Shown in pieces: positions 1-9,099 of a stretch of DNA of 64,000 nt. The notes beneath the pieces are model-generated. The model was not told the origin of the DNA. It ran no database searches and saw only the letters and a program-made list of their open reading frames with translations. The DNA is from Rhizobium rhododendri. GTDB taxonomy: Bacteria > Pseudomonadota > Alphaproteobacteria > Rhizobiales > Rhizobiaceae. The translations under genes were made by a program, and so were the position numbers. Every line of letters begins with the position of its first letter. The first letter of the stretch is position 1. The stretch lies in the NCBI RefSeq assembly GCF_007000325.2, contig NZ_CP117267.1:1-64000 (forward strand). The letters are read 5' to 3'.

Positions 1-1665
1 ATGCGCGATGCGATGACTCAGTGCGAGCCGGACCCCGCCATCAGACGAGATAATATCGGGCGGCGTTCCTTCGCCCGACATGACGAGATTCTGGAAGGCG
101 GCGAAATGCAGATGAATACGATGACGACCGGTGCACTGGCGAAAAGCGGCGACGGTGCGCAGCAGGCGTTGAGCTCGGTTTGCCTTGAAGTGGCGGGAGA
201 CAAAGCAGACATGAAGCATAGTGTACTGTTCGAGCGTGTGAGCGCACGTTTGAAGGCGCAGGTCGGTGCCGACGTTTATGCCAGCTGGTTTGCCCGTCTC
301 AAGCTGCATTCGGTGTCGAAGAGTGTCGTCCGCCTGACGGTACCGACCACGTTTCTGAAGTCATGGATCAACAACCGCTACCTGGATATGATCACAAGCC
401 TGTTCCAGGCTGAAGATGCCGAAATCCTCAAGGTCGAAATTCTTGTCCGTACCGCCCAGCGGCATGGCACAAAGGCCCCTGCGGCTGACGAGCAGGTCGT
501 CGTGCCAGATACGGGCGCCGTGGCCCCGATGCGCCGCCAGACCGCCCAGGCGGCAGGCCAGGCCGTCGCCCAGGCTGTCAATGCCGCTGGCGCTGCCCGC
601 ACGCCGAGCTTCGGCACACCGCTCTTCGGTTCGCCGCTCGATCCTCGCTACACGTTTGACACCTTCGTCGAAGGCGGTTCCAACCGGATCGCGCTGGCCG
701 CAGCCGAAACCATCGCGGAAGCCGGTGCCGGTGCCGTGCGCTTCAACCCGCTGTTCCTGCATTCGAGCGTCGGTCTCGGCAAGACCCACATGCTGCAGGC
801 GATCGCCAACGCTGCCGTGCGCAATCCGCGCGCCCTCCGGGTCGTTTACCTGACGGCCGAATACTTCATGTGGCGCTTTGCGACCGCGATCCGCGACAAT
901 GATGCGCTGACCCTTAAGGAGTCGCTGCGCAATATCGACCTTCTGATCATCGACGACATGCAGTTCCTGCAGGGCAAGATGATCCAGCACGAATTTTGCC
1001 ATCTGCTGAATATGCTTCTCGACAGCGCCAAGCAGGTTGTCGTCGCAGCCGACCGCGCCCCTTGGGAACTGGAATCGCTCGATCCCCGCGTCCGCTCGCG
1101 CCTGCAGGGTGGCGTTGCCATCGAACTGGAAGCGCCGGATTACGAGATGCGCCTCGAGATCCTCAATCGCCGGCTGGCCGCAGCCCAGGTCGAGGATCCG
1201 TCACTTGAAATCCCAGCCGAGCTTTTGTCGCACGTTGCCCGCAGCGTCACCGCCAGCGGCCGCGAACTGGAAGGCGCCTTCAACCAGCTGGTTTTCCGCC
1301 GCTCCTTCGAGCCGAACCTGACTGTCGAGCGCGTCGATGAGCTTCTTGCCCACCTGGTGGGCTCAGGCGAGCCGCGTCGCGTGCGTATCGAAGACATCCA
1401 GCGCGTTGTCGCCCGCCATTACAATGTGTCGCGCCAGGAGCTGGTTTCGAACCGCCGCACCCGCGTCATCGTCAAGCCGCGCCAGATCGCCATGTATCTG
1501 GCAAAAACCCTGACACCGCGCTCGTTCCCGGAAATCGGCCGTCGCTTCGGCGGACGCGATCACACGACCGTGCTGCACGCCGTGCGCAAGATCGAGGAAC
1601 TGATCTCCGGCGACACCAAGCTGTCGCACGAAATCGAGCTGCTGAAACGTCTTATCAACGAATAG
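1..1665 (+). CDS. dnaA: Chromosomal replication initiator protein DnaA
   Basis: DnaA is the AAA+ ATPase that binds DnaA boxes and opens the origin. The N-terminal domain begins near residue 70. The Walker A motif GLGKT is at about residues 258-262 and Walker B (LLIIDD) ends at about residue 319. The C-terminal DNA-binding helix-turn-helix carries the [11 protein letters not shown] signature near residues 517-527. From position 1 the protein is 554 residues, longer than usual. An in-frame ATG at 106, preceded by GGAAGG seven bases upstream, would give 519 residues and has the best ribosome binding site. An ATG at 210 starts exactly at the conserved domain. The window edge hides anything upstream. 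Identity is certain; the start is not. A strong hairpin terminator follows. Confidence 0.97.
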   Translation: MRDAMTQCEPDPAIRRDNIGRRSFARHDEILEGGEMQMNTMTTGALAKSGDGAQQALSSVCLEVAGDKADMKHSVLFERVSARLKAQVGADVYASWFARLKLHSVSKSVVRLTVPTTFLKSWINNRYLDMITSLFQAEDAEILKVEILVRTAQRHGTKAPAADEQVVVPDTGAVAPMRRQTAQAAGQAVAQAVNAAGAARTPSFGTPLFGSPLDPRYTFDTFVEGGSNRIALAAAETIAEAGAGAVRFNPLFLHSSVGLGKTHMLQAIANAAVRNPRALRVVYLTAEYFMWRFATAIRDNDALTLKESLRNIDLLIIDDMQFLQGKMIQHEFCHLLNMLLDSAKQVVVAADRAPWELESLDPRVRSRLQGGVAIELEAPDYEMRLEILNRRLAAAQVEDPSLEIPAELLSHVARSVTASGRELEGAFNQLVFRRSFEPNLTVERVDELLAHLVGSGEPRRVRIEDIQRVVARHYNVSRQELVSNRRTRVIVKPRQIAMYLAKTLTPRSFPEIGRRFGGRDHTTVLHAVRKIEELISGDTKLSHEIELLKRLINE

Positions 1666-1687
1666 TCATCTACGCGGTATGAATCGA

Positions 1688-1711
1688 AACGGCCGGCGAA
1701 AGCCGGCCGTT
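1688..1711 (+). terminator. Rho-independent terminator of dnaA
   Basis: A perfect 10-bp stem (AACGGCCGGC / GCCGGCCGTT) closes on a GAAA tetraloop and is followed by CTGTTGT. It lies 22 bases after the dnaA stop codon. Because the next gene is on the opposite strand and ends nearby, it may act in both directions. Confidence 0.8.
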
Positions 1712-1783
1712 CTGTTGTCAGATACGCTGTTGCTGCATCTCAGGAAGTGGGCATCCTGGACGTTGGCAGGCGTTCGCCATTGA

Positions 1784-2287
1784 TCATTTCCAAACGTCCG
1801 CGGCGATCAGCACCGGAAGTTTTGAACCGAGCGCATTGAGCGCGATACGGTGAACGGTTTCGGTGGGCGCGGTGCAGAGATCGCCGATCACCTTCACCAC
1901 CATTCCGTCTGCAGCCCTCGACATCGCGGTGAAGACGACACAGTTCTGCGTCATCATTCCGCAGATCAGTAGCTCTTCAGTCCCGTTTAGATGTTCGGCG
2001 AGGTCGGTATCCTGAAAGGCGTCTGCACTGCTTTTGATGACGACGGGCGCATTGTCTGCAGCCTTCAGGACATTGTCGCGAATGGCTGTTCCCGCCCCGT
2101 CCTTCGCAAAGAGACCGGTGCTCGCTGCCGAAATGTGCTGGACCAGCACCACCTTGTCGCCGGCCGCTCTGGCTTTCGCTATCGCCGAGAGAATGTGGCT
2201 TTCGGTTTCGTCCGCTTGCCACAGGGGCAGGGCACCTCCCGAAAAATAATCATTTTGAATGTCGATGACGAGAAGGGTGCGGTTCAT
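1784..2287 (-). CDS. Isochorismatase-family cysteine hydrolase
   Basis: A 167-residue member of the isochorismatase-like hydrolase superfamily. The family triad is visible: Asp in DIQNDY near residue 10, Lys in VVIKSSADAF in the middle, and nucleophilic Cys in GMMTQNC near residue 110. The family includes nicotinamidases, biuret hydrolases and isochorismatases, and the substrate cannot be read from the sequence. I chose the ATG at 2287 because AAGGA lies just upstream and the protein then begins directly with the first strand (MNRTLLVIDIQ). It is convergent with dnaA and upstream of no obvious partner. Confidence 0.85.
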   Translation of the reverse strand: MNRTLLVIDIQNDYFSGGALPLWQADETESHILSAIAKARAAGDKVVLVQHISAASTGLFAKDGAGTAIRDNVLKAADNAPVVIKSSADAFQDTDLAEHLNGTEELLICGMMTQNCVVFTAMSRAADGMVVKVIGDLCTAPTETVHRIALNALGSKLPVLIAADVWK

Positions 2288-2449
2288 CCTGGAATTCCTT
2301 TGCAGGTCTGGAGACATCCCTCGGGGATACCAGACGTTTCAGCAGCTTTGGTAGCGCGGGCGCGTAGCGTTCATGTCAAGGAGTGGAGAGATGCGTATCG
2401 ACCCATCGGGGCGAAGGGTTTCCTTCTCCCGACTGGTCGTGGTTACCCC

Positions 2450-3655
2450 TCAGCACGCCAAATCGGCCACCACGGAATCAAGGATCAGCATGCCCGCCGG
2501 CGTGCAGCGCAGGCGCGAATTGCCGATGCGCTCAATAAAGCCGTGCTCGAGCAGGAACTCTTCGCGCTTGGGATCGGGATCGCGGCCCGAAAAATGCCGC
2601 CATCGAACGAGGTCGATGCCTTCCTTCAGCCTGAGCCCCATCAGCAGCAGTTCATCGGCCTGCTCGTCGTAGCCAAGCATTTCCTGCTCGAGGATGCCGT
2701 GGCCGTCGCGCTCGACCATGTCGAGCCAGCTCTCGGGCTTGCGCTCAGTAGCCGTTGCCAGCTTGTCGCGTCCTTGCGTCAGGCGACCATGGGCGCCGGG
2801 GCCTATGCCCGCATAGTCGCCATAGCGCCAGTAGGTCAGGCTGTGGCGGCTTTCGGCGCCGGGGCGGGCATGGTTGGATACCTCGTAGGCCGGCATCCCC
2901 TCGCGCTCGGTGATCTCCTGCGTCGCCTCGTAGAGCAGCGCTGACTGGTCGCCATCCGGCACTACCAGTTTGCCGGCCTTGTGCAGGCCAAAAAACGGCG
3001 TGCCTTCCTCTATCGTCAGCTGGTAGAGCGACAGGTGATCGACCGCGTAGGACATCGCCTGTTTGAGTTCCCGCTCCCATTCCTCAACCGTCTGGTCTGG
3101 ACGGGCGTAGATGAGGTCGAACGACATGCGTGGAAAGATGTCACGGGCAAGGCCTATGGCCTTCAGCGCATTCTCGGTGTTGTGCAGCCGGCCAAGAAAT
3201 TTGAGGTCACGGTCGTTCAGCGCCTGTACACCGAGCGAGACACGGTTGACACCGGCCGCTCGATAGCCGCGAAACCGGTCTGCCTCGACGCTGGACGGAT
3301 TGGCCTCAAGCGTTATTTCGATCCCATCCGGCACGTGCCAATGCGTGGCGATGCCGTCGAGAATGGCGCCGACCGTTTCCGGCGTCATCAGCGATGGCGT
3401 GCCGCCGCCGAGAAAGATGCTGGTGACCGTCTTCGCGCCGCTGAGCTGGCGCATCGATGCCATTTCTTTGAGAAAGGCGGCTGTAAAGCGCGGCTGGTCG
3501 ACCGCCTGATGACGGACATGGCTGTTGAAATCGCAATAGGGGCATTTGGCAGCACAGAACGGCCAATGCACGTAGACGCCAAAACCGGGCTCGCCGGTAT
3601 CGGGCAGGAGAGGGGCGCCACGCAAAAGCGCGCTATGCGAATCGACAATGTTCAC
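2450..3655 (-). CDS. hemW: Radical SAM heme chaperone HemW (HemN-like)
   Basis: A 401-residue radical SAM protein. The CxxxCxxC cluster motif appears as CAAKCPYC near residues 33-40, after the HemN-type stretch VYVHWPFC. GGGTPSL follows as in the family. Proteins of this length with this motif set are HemW heme chaperones or HemN-like proteins rather than the longer true coproporphyrinogen III dehydrogenase. It is the last gene of a minus-strand run rph - VOC gene - rdgB - hemW, starting only nine bases after rdgB. The rdgB-hemW adjacency is common in alphaproteobacteria. Confidence 0.92.
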   Translation of the reverse strand: MNIVDSHSALLRGAPLLPDTGEPGFGVYVHWPFCAAKCPYCDFNSHVRHQAVDQPRFTAAFLKEMASMRQLSGAKTVTSIFLGGGTPSLMTPETVGAILDGIATHWHVPDGIEITLEANPSSVEADRFRGYRAAGVNRVSLGVQALNDRDLKFLGRLHNTENALKAIGLARDIFPRMSFDLIYARPDQTVEEWERELKQAMSYAVDHLSLYQLTIEEGTPFFGLHKAGKLVVPDGDQSALLYEATQEITEREGMPAYEVSNHARPGAESRHSLTYWRYGDYAGIGPGAHGRLTQGRDKLATATERKPESWLDMVERDGHGILEQEMLGYDEQADELLLMGLRLKEGIDLVRWRHFSGRDPDPKREEFLLEHGFIERIGNSRLRCTPAGMLILDSVVADLAC

Positions 3656-3664
3656 CGGACGATC

Positions 3665-4309
3665 CTACGCTTCCAGCCCGGTTTCGACAAAGCGCTTGAA
3701 GGCTCGTGCCCGGTGCGACAGTGCTTCCGGGTCGCCGGGCTTCCAGCCGTGCTTTTCCTGTGCCGTCATTTCGCCGAAAGTCGCTTCATAGCCTGATGGC
3801 TGGAAGATCGGATCGTAGCCGAAACCGGCCTCGCCACGTGGCGGCCAGACGATGGTGCCCTCGACTTCGCCGCGAAAAAGCTCGGTATGCCCGTCGGGCC
3901 AGGCGAGGCAGAGCACGCTGACGAAATGGGCGCTGCGCTTGTCCGTCGTCGTTGCGCCAGCCTTCTGCAGGGCCGTCTCGACCTTCTGCATTGCCATCGC
4001 AAAATCGCGGCTGCCGTCGGCCGTTTCCGCCCAGTTGGCGGTGTAGACACCAGGATCGCCGCCGAGCGCATCGATCACCAGCCCGCTGTCGTCGGAGAGC
4101 GCCGGAAGGCCAGAGGTCTTAGCCGATGCCAGAGCCTTGATGCGGGCATTTTCCTCAAATGTCGTGCCGGTTTCGTCCGGTTCGATGAAGCCCAGTTCGG
4201 CAGCGGATTTGGCAACAAACCCCATCGGGCCGATCAGGTCGGCGATTTCGCGGATCTTGCCGGCATTATGGCTGGCAACGACGATGGTCTTTGTTTCGAG
4301 CTTGCGCAT
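3665..4309 (-). CDS. rdgB: dITP/XTP pyrophosphatase (RdgB/HAM1 family)
   Basis: A 214-residue nucleotide-pool sanitising enzyme that hydrolyses non-canonical purine nucleotides such as dITP and XTP to monophosphates. The N-terminal substrate motif reads [13 protein letters not shown] (family consensus [ST]xNxxKxxEI). [12 protein letters not shown] follows near residue 50, and the catalytic [13 protein letters not shown] is near residue 75. The C-terminal GFGYDPIF and SHRARAF motifs are present. The gene starts 12 bases after the stop of the upstream VOC gene, in the rph-VOC-rdgB-hemW operon. Confidence 0.95.
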   Translation of the reverse strand: MRKLETKTIVVASHNAGKIREIADLIGPMGFVAKSAAELGFIEPDETGTTFEENARIKALASAKTSGLPALSDDSGLVIDALGGDPGVYTANWAETADGSRDFAMAMQKVETALQKAGATTTDKRSAHFVSVLCLAWPDGHTELFRGEVEGTIVWPPRGEAGFGYDPIFQPSGYEATFGEMTAQEKHGWKPGDPEALSHRARAFKRFVETGLEA

Positions 4310-4321
4310 GCACTATTCCTG

Positions 4322-4735
4322 TCAGATCGCCCAGAGGCCGGGTTCGGCGCATTCCAGACTGTTGCCCGCGGGGTCGCGGAAGTAAATCGACCGCGCTCCG
4401 TTCGGCCAGAGAAAATCGGCTTCGATGGCGACGCCAGCGGCTGTCAGGCTTTGCACCATCCCGTCAAGCTGGTCGGCAGCGACGCGAAAACAGGCATGTC
4501 CGCTCCCCGCTGTCCCGTGGGATGGCACCGGCAAGGCCCCCGCCGGCGCAGGCTTTACCGTTTCCGCGCGATTGAAGATCAAAAGCACGCCGGGTCCGCA
4601 GCGAAAGAAGACATGCCGATCACCCTGACGGGTAATCCTGGGCAATCCCAGGATCGTCCCGTAAAAGCTATCCGCCTCGTCGAGCTCGTCGACGTAGAGC
4701 GCCGTTTCGAGAATGCCGTCAATGGCAACGGGCAT
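4322..4735 (-). CDS. VOC (glyoxalase/bleomycin-resistance) family protein
   Basis: A 137-residue vicinal oxygen chelate protein with two beta-alpha-beta repeats. The first begins LETALYVDELDEADSFY and the second includes HACFRVAADQLDGM and ends FRDPAGNSLECAEPG, where Glu is a likely metal ligand. The start at 4735 (MPVAIDG) leaves 16 bases to the rph stop, so the two are probably co-transcribed. The substrate is unknown. A metabolic VOC gene placed between rph and rdgB is slightly unusual but may be an ordinary family trait. Confidence 0.85.
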   Translation of the reverse strand: MPVAIDGILETALYVDELDEADSFYGTILGLPRITRQGDRHVFFRCGPGVLLIFNRAETVKPAPAGALPVPSHGTAGSGHACFRVAADQLDGMVQSLTAAGVAIEADFLWPNGARSIYFRDPAGNSLECAEPGLWAI

Positions 4736-4751
4736 CTGGTATCTCCGTCGA

Positions 4752-5468
4752 TCAGCCGATCGCCTGCTTTTGCATCGCGACGAGCTCGGTGCAGCCATTC
4801 TTGGCGAGGCCGAGCAGCGTCAGGAATTCTTCTTCCGAGAACGGCTTGCCTTCGGCCGTGCCCTGGATCTCGACGATACCGCCGGAGCCGGTCATTACGA
4901 AGTTGGCGTCCGTCTCAGCCGAGGAATCCTCGAGATAGTCGAGGTCGATTACCGGCTGGCTGGCAAAGATGCCGCAGGAAATGGCGGCGACATGATCCTT
5001 GAGGACCCGGTCGAGCTTGATCATGCTGCGGCCTTCCATCCACTTGAGACAGTCGTGCAGCGCGATCCAGGCGCCGGTGATCGACGCGGTACGGGTCCCG
5101 CCATCCGCCTGGATGACATCGCAGTCGAGGCTGATCTGGCGTTCGCCGAGGGCCTGCAAATCGACAACGGCACGCAGCGAGCGGCCGATGAGGCGCTGGA
5201 TTTCCTGAGTGCGACCGCTCTGCTTGCCGCTGGCGGCCTCGCGCTTCATACGTTCGCCGGTAGCGCGGGGCAGCATGCCGTATTCGGCGGTCACCCAGCC
5301 CTTGCCACTGTTGCGCAGCCATGGCGGTGTCTTTTCTTCAAGACTTGCCGTCACCAGAACATGGGTATCGCCGAACTTGACCAGGCACGAGCCTTCGGCG
5401 TGCTTGGAGAAGTTGCGCTCGAACGAGACCTTGCGCATCTGGTCGGTTTTTCTGCCTGAAGGCCGCAT
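4752..5468 (-). CDS. rph: Ribonuclease PH
   Basis: RNase PH is a phosphorolytic 3'-5' exoribonuclease that trims tRNA 3' ends. With the start at 5468 ([12 protein letters not shown]) it is 238 residues, the normal family length. Family stretches include [19 protein letters not shown], the Arg-rich [11 protein letters not shown] segment, [12 protein letters not shown], and the phosphate/metal-site motif [15 protein letters not shown]. First gene of the minus-strand operon rph-VOC-rdgB-hemW and divergent from hrcA, an arrangement common in this order. A longer reading frame continues upstream but has no family match. Confidence 0.96.
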   Translation of the reverse strand: MRPSGRKTDQMRKVSFERNFSKHAEGSCLVKFGDTHVLVTASLEEKTPPWLRNSGKGWVTAEYGMLPRATGERMKREAASGKQSGRTQEIQRLIGRSLRAVVDLQALGERQISLDCDVIQADGGTRTASITGAWIALHDCLKWMEGRSMIKLDRVLKDHVAAISCGIFASQPVIDLDYLEDSSAETDANFVMTGSGGIVEIQGTAEGKPFSEEEFLTLLGLAKNGCTELVAMQKQAIG

Positions 5469-5570
5469 GTTATACTCCTGATGGTGTTGCACCGCTTCTA
5501 CGATTGACGGCCCGCTTTTGCAAAGAAAAAGCGGCCTGCGCCGGCCGGCCGCCGATGATGGCATTTTCCT

Positions 5571-5598
5571 TTGTCATTGCGGGATGAGCAGCTATACT
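5571..5598 (+). promoter_or_regulatory. Predicted sigma-70-type promoter of hrcA
   Basis: TTGTCA at 5571-5576 and TATACT at 5593-5598 are separated by 16 bases. Both boxes are close to consensus. Transcription would start near 5605. That excludes an upstream ATG at 5584 as a start for hrcA and leaves the ATG at 5611 almost leaderless, so the ATG at 5632 is favoured. I found no CIRCE inverted repeat here. Confidence 0.55.
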
Positions 5599-5631
5599 TG
5601 GAAAGGATCAATGCAGGGGCACCACGGCGAA

Positions 5632-6720
5632 ATGGGATTTTTGACATCGTCGATTTCGGACGCCGTTTCGGCACTCGACGAAAGATCGAAGGAAGTTTTT
5701 CGTCGCATCGTCGAAAGCTACCTCGAACATGGCGAGCCGCTCGGTTCGCGCAGCCTGTCGAAACTGCTCCCGATTTCGCTCTCGCCAGCCTCCATCCGCA
5801 ACGTGATGGGCGATCTCGAAGAGCTAGGCCTTATCTATTCGCCGCATATCAGCGCCGGCCGGCTGCCGACCCAGATCGGCCTACGGTTCTTCGTGGACGG
5901 TTTCATGCAGGTCGGCGATCTCTCGGCCGAAGACCGCGCCACGATCGACCGGCAGATCCGCGGCAGCAACCGCGACCAGCCGATGCAGTCGGTAATGTCG
6001 GGAGCCAGCCAGATGCTCTCGGGCATTTCGCGCGGTGCCGGTATCGTCATCACCAACAAGAGCGATCCGGTCCTGAAGCATGTCGAATTCATCCGCCTGG
6101 AGCCGACCAAGGCGCTGGCCGTGCTCGTCGGAGACCACGATCAGGTGGAAAACCGGATCATCGAGCTACCCGCCGGCATCACGTCGTCGCAGTTGACGGA
6201 GGCGGCTAATTTTCTGAACGCCCACATGACCGGCCAGACGCTGCCGACGTTGCGCAAGCAGCTCCAGACCCTGAAGAACGACGTGCGCCACGAACTCGAC
6301 GTGCTGTCGCAGGATCTGGTCGAGCGTGGCATTGCTGTCTGGTCCGGCGACGACGACGCCAGCAAGCCGGGACAACTGATCGTCCGCGGCCGCGCCAATC
6401 TGCTGGATGGCCTTGCCGATGCCGCAGATCTCGACCGGCTGCGCATGCTCTTCGACGATCTCGAAAAGAAGGACAGCCTGATCGAACTGCTCGATCTCGC
6501 CGAAACCGGCCCGGGCGTGCGCATTTTCATCGGTTCTGAAAACAAGCTGTTTTCGCTGTCAGGCTCGTCGCTGATCGTTGCGCCATATCGCGACGGCGAC
6601 GATAAGATCGTTGGTGCCGTCGGCGTTATCGGCCCGACGCGACTGAACTACGCCAAGATCGTGCCGATGGTCGATTATACCGCCCAGCTGATTTCACGCC
6701 TGTCGCGCAACGGATTGTAG
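5632..6720 (+). CDS. hrcA: Heat-inducible transcription repressor HrcA
   Basis: HrcA represses groE/dnaK-type operons at CIRCE elements. The N-terminal winged helix includes FRRIVESYLEHGEPLGSRSL and SPASIRNVMGDLEELGLI, followed by PHISAGRLPT, all HrcA hallmarks. The C-terminal GAF-like region includes FIGSENKLFSLSGSSLIVAPY and VGVIGPTRLNYAKIVP. From ATG 5632 it is 362 residues; ATGs at 5611 and 5584 are in frame, but the predicted promoter lies over or next to them. It precedes grpE, the usual stress-gene pairing. No CIRCE was seen in this window, so its targets are elsewhere. Confidence 0.94.
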   Translation: MGFLTSSISDAVSALDERSKEVFRRIVESYLEHGEPLGSRSLSKLLPISLSPASIRNVMGDLEELGLIYSPHISAGRLPTQIGLRFFVDGFMQVGDLSAEDRATIDRQIRGSNRDQPMQSVMSGASQMLSGISRGAGIVITNKSDPVLKHVEFIRLEPTKALAVLVGDHDQVENRIIELPAGITSSQLTEAANFLNAHMTGQTLPTLRKQLQTLKNDVRHELDVLSQDLVERGIAVWSGDDDASKPGQLIVRGRANLLDGLADAADLDRLRMLFDDLEKKDSLIELLDLAETGPGVRIFIGSENKLFSLSGSSLIVAPYRDGDDKIVGAVGVIGPTRLNYAKIVPMVDYTAQLISRLSRNGL

Positions 6721-6737
6721 CGCCTCCCCATTCAATC

Positions 6738-6762
6738 GCGGCGATTGCCGGCAAATCGCCGC
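6738..6762 (+). terminator. Hairpin terminator after hrcA
   Basis: A perfect 9-bp stem (GCGGCGATT / AATCGCCGC) with a seven-base loop lies 17 bases after the hrcA stop and is followed by TTCTTC. The T tract is weak, so termination may be partial and allow read-through into grpE. A poor RpoH-like match (CTTG near 6779, 17 bases before CTCGATAT) follows, but I do not call it as a promoter. Confidence 0.55.
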
Positions 6763-6845
6763 TTCTTCATCGGCAAGCCTTGATTTTTCGAAGTCAAACC
6801 TCGATATCGGGCACATCCTAGAGACCACGCAATTCGGAGACCGTC

Positions 6846-7481
6846 ATGATCGTCGACACGACCAATGATACACACGACGCAACGCCCAACGAGAACCTCG
6901 AAGAGTTCGCGCCTGATGTGGACGATGCTGCCGAGACAGCGCCGTCGGAGCCGGATCCCGTCGAGGTCCTGAAGGGCGAAAATGCCGAGCTTCGTGACCG
7001 TTACCTGCGGCTTGCTGCAGAAATGGACAACCTGCGTCGTCGCACCGAGCGGGAAGTCAAGGATGCCAAGTCCTATTCCGTCGCAGGCTTTGCGCGCGAT
7101 ATGCTGGCCGTCTCGGACAACTTGCGCCGCGCTATCGATGCCATCCCGGCAGACGTCCGCGAAAATGCCGATGCAGGTCTGTCGACGCTGATGGAAGGCG
7201 TCGAGATGACGGAACGCTCGATGCTGTCCACCCTGGAGCGCCATGGCGTCCGCAAGCTTGAGCCGGTCGGCCAGAAGTTCGATCCGAATTTCCACCAGGC
7301 AATGTTTGAGATCCCCAACACGGAAGTGCCGAACAACACTGTCGTGCAGGTCGTACAGGACGGTTACAGCATCGGCGAACGCATCCTGCGCCCGGCAATG
7401 GTAGGCGTCGCCAAGGGCGGTCCGAAGGCCGTAGATGTGGAAGTCGGCGCCAACAGCCCGTTCGACGAAAAAGACGCCTGA
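6846..7481 (+). CDS. grpE: Nucleotide exchange factor GrpE
   Basis: GrpE releases ADP from the DnaK chaperone. The 211-residue product has an acidic, disordered N-terminus (about residues 1-40), the long dimerising coiled coil including [19 protein letters not shown], and the C-terminal beta domain with [22 protein letters not shown] and [25 protein letters not shown] ribosome binding site precedes the ATG at 6846. It follows hrcA by 125 bases, and the terminator hairpin between them suggests partly separate control. Confidence 0.97.
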   Translation: MIVDTTNDTHDATPNENLEEFAPDVDDAAETAPSEPDPVEVLKGENAELRDRYLRLAAEMDNLRRRTEREVKDAKSYSVAGFARDMLAVSDNLRRAIDAIPADVRENADAGLSTLMEGVEMTERSMLSTLERHGVRKLEPVGQKFDPNFHQAMFEIPNTEVPNNTVVQVVQDGYSIGERILRPAMVGVAKGGPKAVDVEVGANSPFDEKDA

Positions 7482-7486
7482 TTTTT

Positions 7487-7519
7487 CAGCAGCCAGATTT
7501 CAATGACAATTGGCTGCTG
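7487..7519 (+). terminator. Hairpin terminator after grpE
   Basis: CAGCAGCCA at 7487-7495 pairs perfectly with TGGCTGCTG at 7511-7519 around a 15-base loop. The stem begins six bases after the grpE stop and is preceded by five T residues. The bases after the stem (CCCGTTCCTTCT) are only moderately T-rich. Confidence 0.6.
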
Positions 7520-7534
7520 CCCGTTCCTTCTAAT

Positions 7535-7737
7535 CCCCGCCCTCGTGGCGGGGATCCACAACGCCGCTTAGACGGCGCGGGATCTCTTGCTCACCGCAGC
7601 GCTCTATAACCGCGCAGGTGGCGGTTGCCGATGCCCTGCGGCAAGCGGAGGAGTGAGCTCGGGATGTCTAACGAGATGAATCTAAGTAGCAGGGATTGGC
7701 GCGAGCCTTTGGTTCAGGCCCGCGCAGTTTTGCGCGG
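7535..7737. other. Structured intergenic region between grpE and ptsN, possible unannotated RNA
   Basis: This gap between two convergent genes shows no credible ORF but several strong inverted repeats. CCCCGCC (7535-7541) pairs with GGCGGGG (7547-7553). TTGCCG and CGGCAA form a 6-bp stem around eight bases. GCTCAC pairs with GTGAGC about 75 bases apart and would enclose that stem. CCGCGCA (7720-7726) pairs with TGCGCGG (7731-7737) around GTTT, and on the minus strand this last hairpin sits just after the ptsN stop. Nested closing stems are more than two terminators need. I do not recognise an RNA family, and the strand is undecided. Confidence 0.35.
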
Positions 7738-7748
7738 TAACCGAAACG

Positions 7749-8213
7749 TCACGCCGCGTTAGAGGCCTGTTCCTCGTTGAGGAACGCGTAGATCGCCGAG
7801 GCTGATTCGGTGGCCCTGAGCTTGGCGACGAGATCCTGGTCTCGCAGCACGCGGGCGATGCGCGAAAGCGCCTTCAAATGGTCGGCGCCGGCGCCCTCGG
7901 GTGCAAGCAGCAGGAAGACGAGATCGACCGGCTGGTCGTCCAGCGCTTCGAAGTCGACGGCTGAATCCAGCCGCGCGAAGACGCCGGTGATGGTCTTGAC
8001 GCTTGGCAGCTTGCCGTGCGGGATGGCAATGCCATTGCCCACGCCCGTTGAACCGAGACGTTCACGCTGCAAGATTACTTCGAAGATATCCCGTTCCGAC
8101 AGTCCCGTCAGCTTGGCGGCCTTGGCCGCCATTTCCTGAAGCAACTGTTTCTTGGAATTTGCCTTCAAGGCAGGGATGATCGCATCTTGCTGCAGCAAAT
8201 CTGCCAAAGCCAT
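7749..8213 (-). CDS. ptsN: PTS-Ntr EIIA component (nitrogen regulatory IIA protein)
   Basis: A 154-residue EIIA-Ntr protein of the regulatory phosphotransferase system, which receives phosphate from NPr and links nitrogen and potassium status to gene expression. The phospho-accepting His is in GIAIPHGKL near residue 67. The fold continues with FARLDSAVDFEALDDQPVDLVFLLLAPEG and HLKALSRIARVLRD, typical of the family. It ends the minus-strand cluster rpoN-hpf-ptsN, a conserved order in proteobacteria. A strong hairpin separates it from hpf. Confidence 0.95.
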   Translation of the reverse strand: MALADLLQQDAIIPALKANSKKQLLQEMAAKAAKLTGLSERDIFEVILQRERLGSTGVGNGIAIPHGKLPSVKTITGVFARLDSAVDFEALDDQPVDLVFLLLAPEGAGADHLKALSRIARVLRDQDLVAKLRATESASAIYAFLNEEQASNAA

Positions 8214-8245
8214 TCTTTTTTCCTCGTGTGCCGGGATGCTCCCGA

Positions 8246-8270
8246 AGAGCGGCGGCGGAACCGCCGCTCT
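8246..8270 (-). terminator. Hairpin between hpf and ptsN
   Basis: AGAGCGGCGG and CCGCCGCTCT form a perfect 10-bp stem with a five-base loop, 11 bases beyond the hpf stop on the minus strand. No T run follows on that strand. It may attenuate rather than stop transcription into ptsN, or protect the hpf message. Confidence 0.5.
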
Positions 8271-8280
8271 CCGTGCTGTC

Positions 8281-8856
8281 TCAGCCCTTGATGCTGGCTG
8301 CGTCTATCCAGCCGATGTTGCCGTCATGACGACGATAGACGATGTTCAGTTCCTTGCCGGTGCTCCGAAACATCAGCACCGGTTCGTCGGTCATATCGAG
8401 CGCCATAACGGCCGACGCAACCGACATCGTCTTCAATTGCTTCGAGCTCTCGGCGATGATTGCGGGCGCGAAATCCTCGGCGACCTCATGGTCTTCATCC
8501 GGCATGCCGTCCATCACGGTGTAAGCGACTTCACCAAAAGCATCGTCTGCCGGATTGGTAGCGTGGTGATCCTTCAGGCGGCGCTTGTAGCGGCGCAGGC
8601 GCTTCTCGATCCGCTGCTGTGCGGCATCGAAGGCCAGTTGCGGATCCATCGCTTCGCCGGCCGCGTGCAGGATGACGCCGCTGTCGAGATGAAGCTTGCA
8701 ATCCGCCGCGAAGCGCGAGCTGGACTTTTGCACCGTGACCTGCCCCGAATACCCTCCGTCAAAGTATTTGGTGACTGCCATATCGATCTGCTCTTCGATC
8801 CGCTGACGGAAGGATTCGCCGATTTCCATATGTTTACCGGATACACGCACACTCAT
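8281..8856 (-). CDS. hpf: Ribosome hibernation promoting factor, long form
   Basis: A 191-residue long-type HPF/RaiA protein. The N-terminal domain (about residues 1-105) includes VRVSGKHMEIGESFRQRIEE and ends in the basic RIEKRLRRYKRRLKDH stretch that binds the 30S subunit. The C-terminal domain (about residues 130-191) has MALDMTDEPVLMFRSTGKELNIVYRRHDGN in parts and is the dimerising module that joins two ribosomes into 100S particles in the long form. An AAAGGG ribosome binding site precedes the ATG. It lies between rpoN and ptsN with 243 bases upstream, enough for its own promoter. Confidence 0.95.
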   Translation of the reverse strand: MSVRVSGKHMEIGESFRQRIEEQIDMAVTKYFDGGYSGQVTVQKSSSRFAADCKLHLDSGVILHAAGEAMDPQLAFDAAQQRIEKRLRRYKRRLKDHHATNPADDAFGEVAYTVMDGMPDEDHEVAEDFAPAIIAESSKQLKTMSVASAVMALDMTDEPVLMFRSTGKELNIVYRRHDGNIGWIDAASIKG

Positions 8857-9099
8857 GGAGTTTCCCTTTTTGTAGTGGTTGCGCCTGTCAGCTTACGCCA
8901 AGCGTCCTTCTCATCCAAGCACTTCGCACGATCTTTGACAAAAAGCCTGGATCGCCGACATGCGCTGAAAAGCGAGATTCCTGTGTGTGGTGATGCCTTG
9001 CACCGATTGCGGCGGGCTTCTAGCGCTGCCGCATGAAAGAGTCAACAGGCCCGCCGCGAACCTAGGCAGATGAACACCTAAAGGTTGAAATTCCAGGCT

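Noticed and set aside
1..2450. Chromosomal origin of replication next to dnaA
   Set aside because: I found no cluster of TTATCCACA-type DnaA boxes or AT-rich unwinding region. In rhizobia the origin is usually close to hemE instead. Only the gene is called.
7560..7660. tRNA-like or 4.5S-like RNA in the grpE-ptsN gap
   Set aside because: No cloverleaf with a TTC-type arm could be built and no SRP-RNA core (GGAAGCAG type) is present. It is reported only as a structured region.
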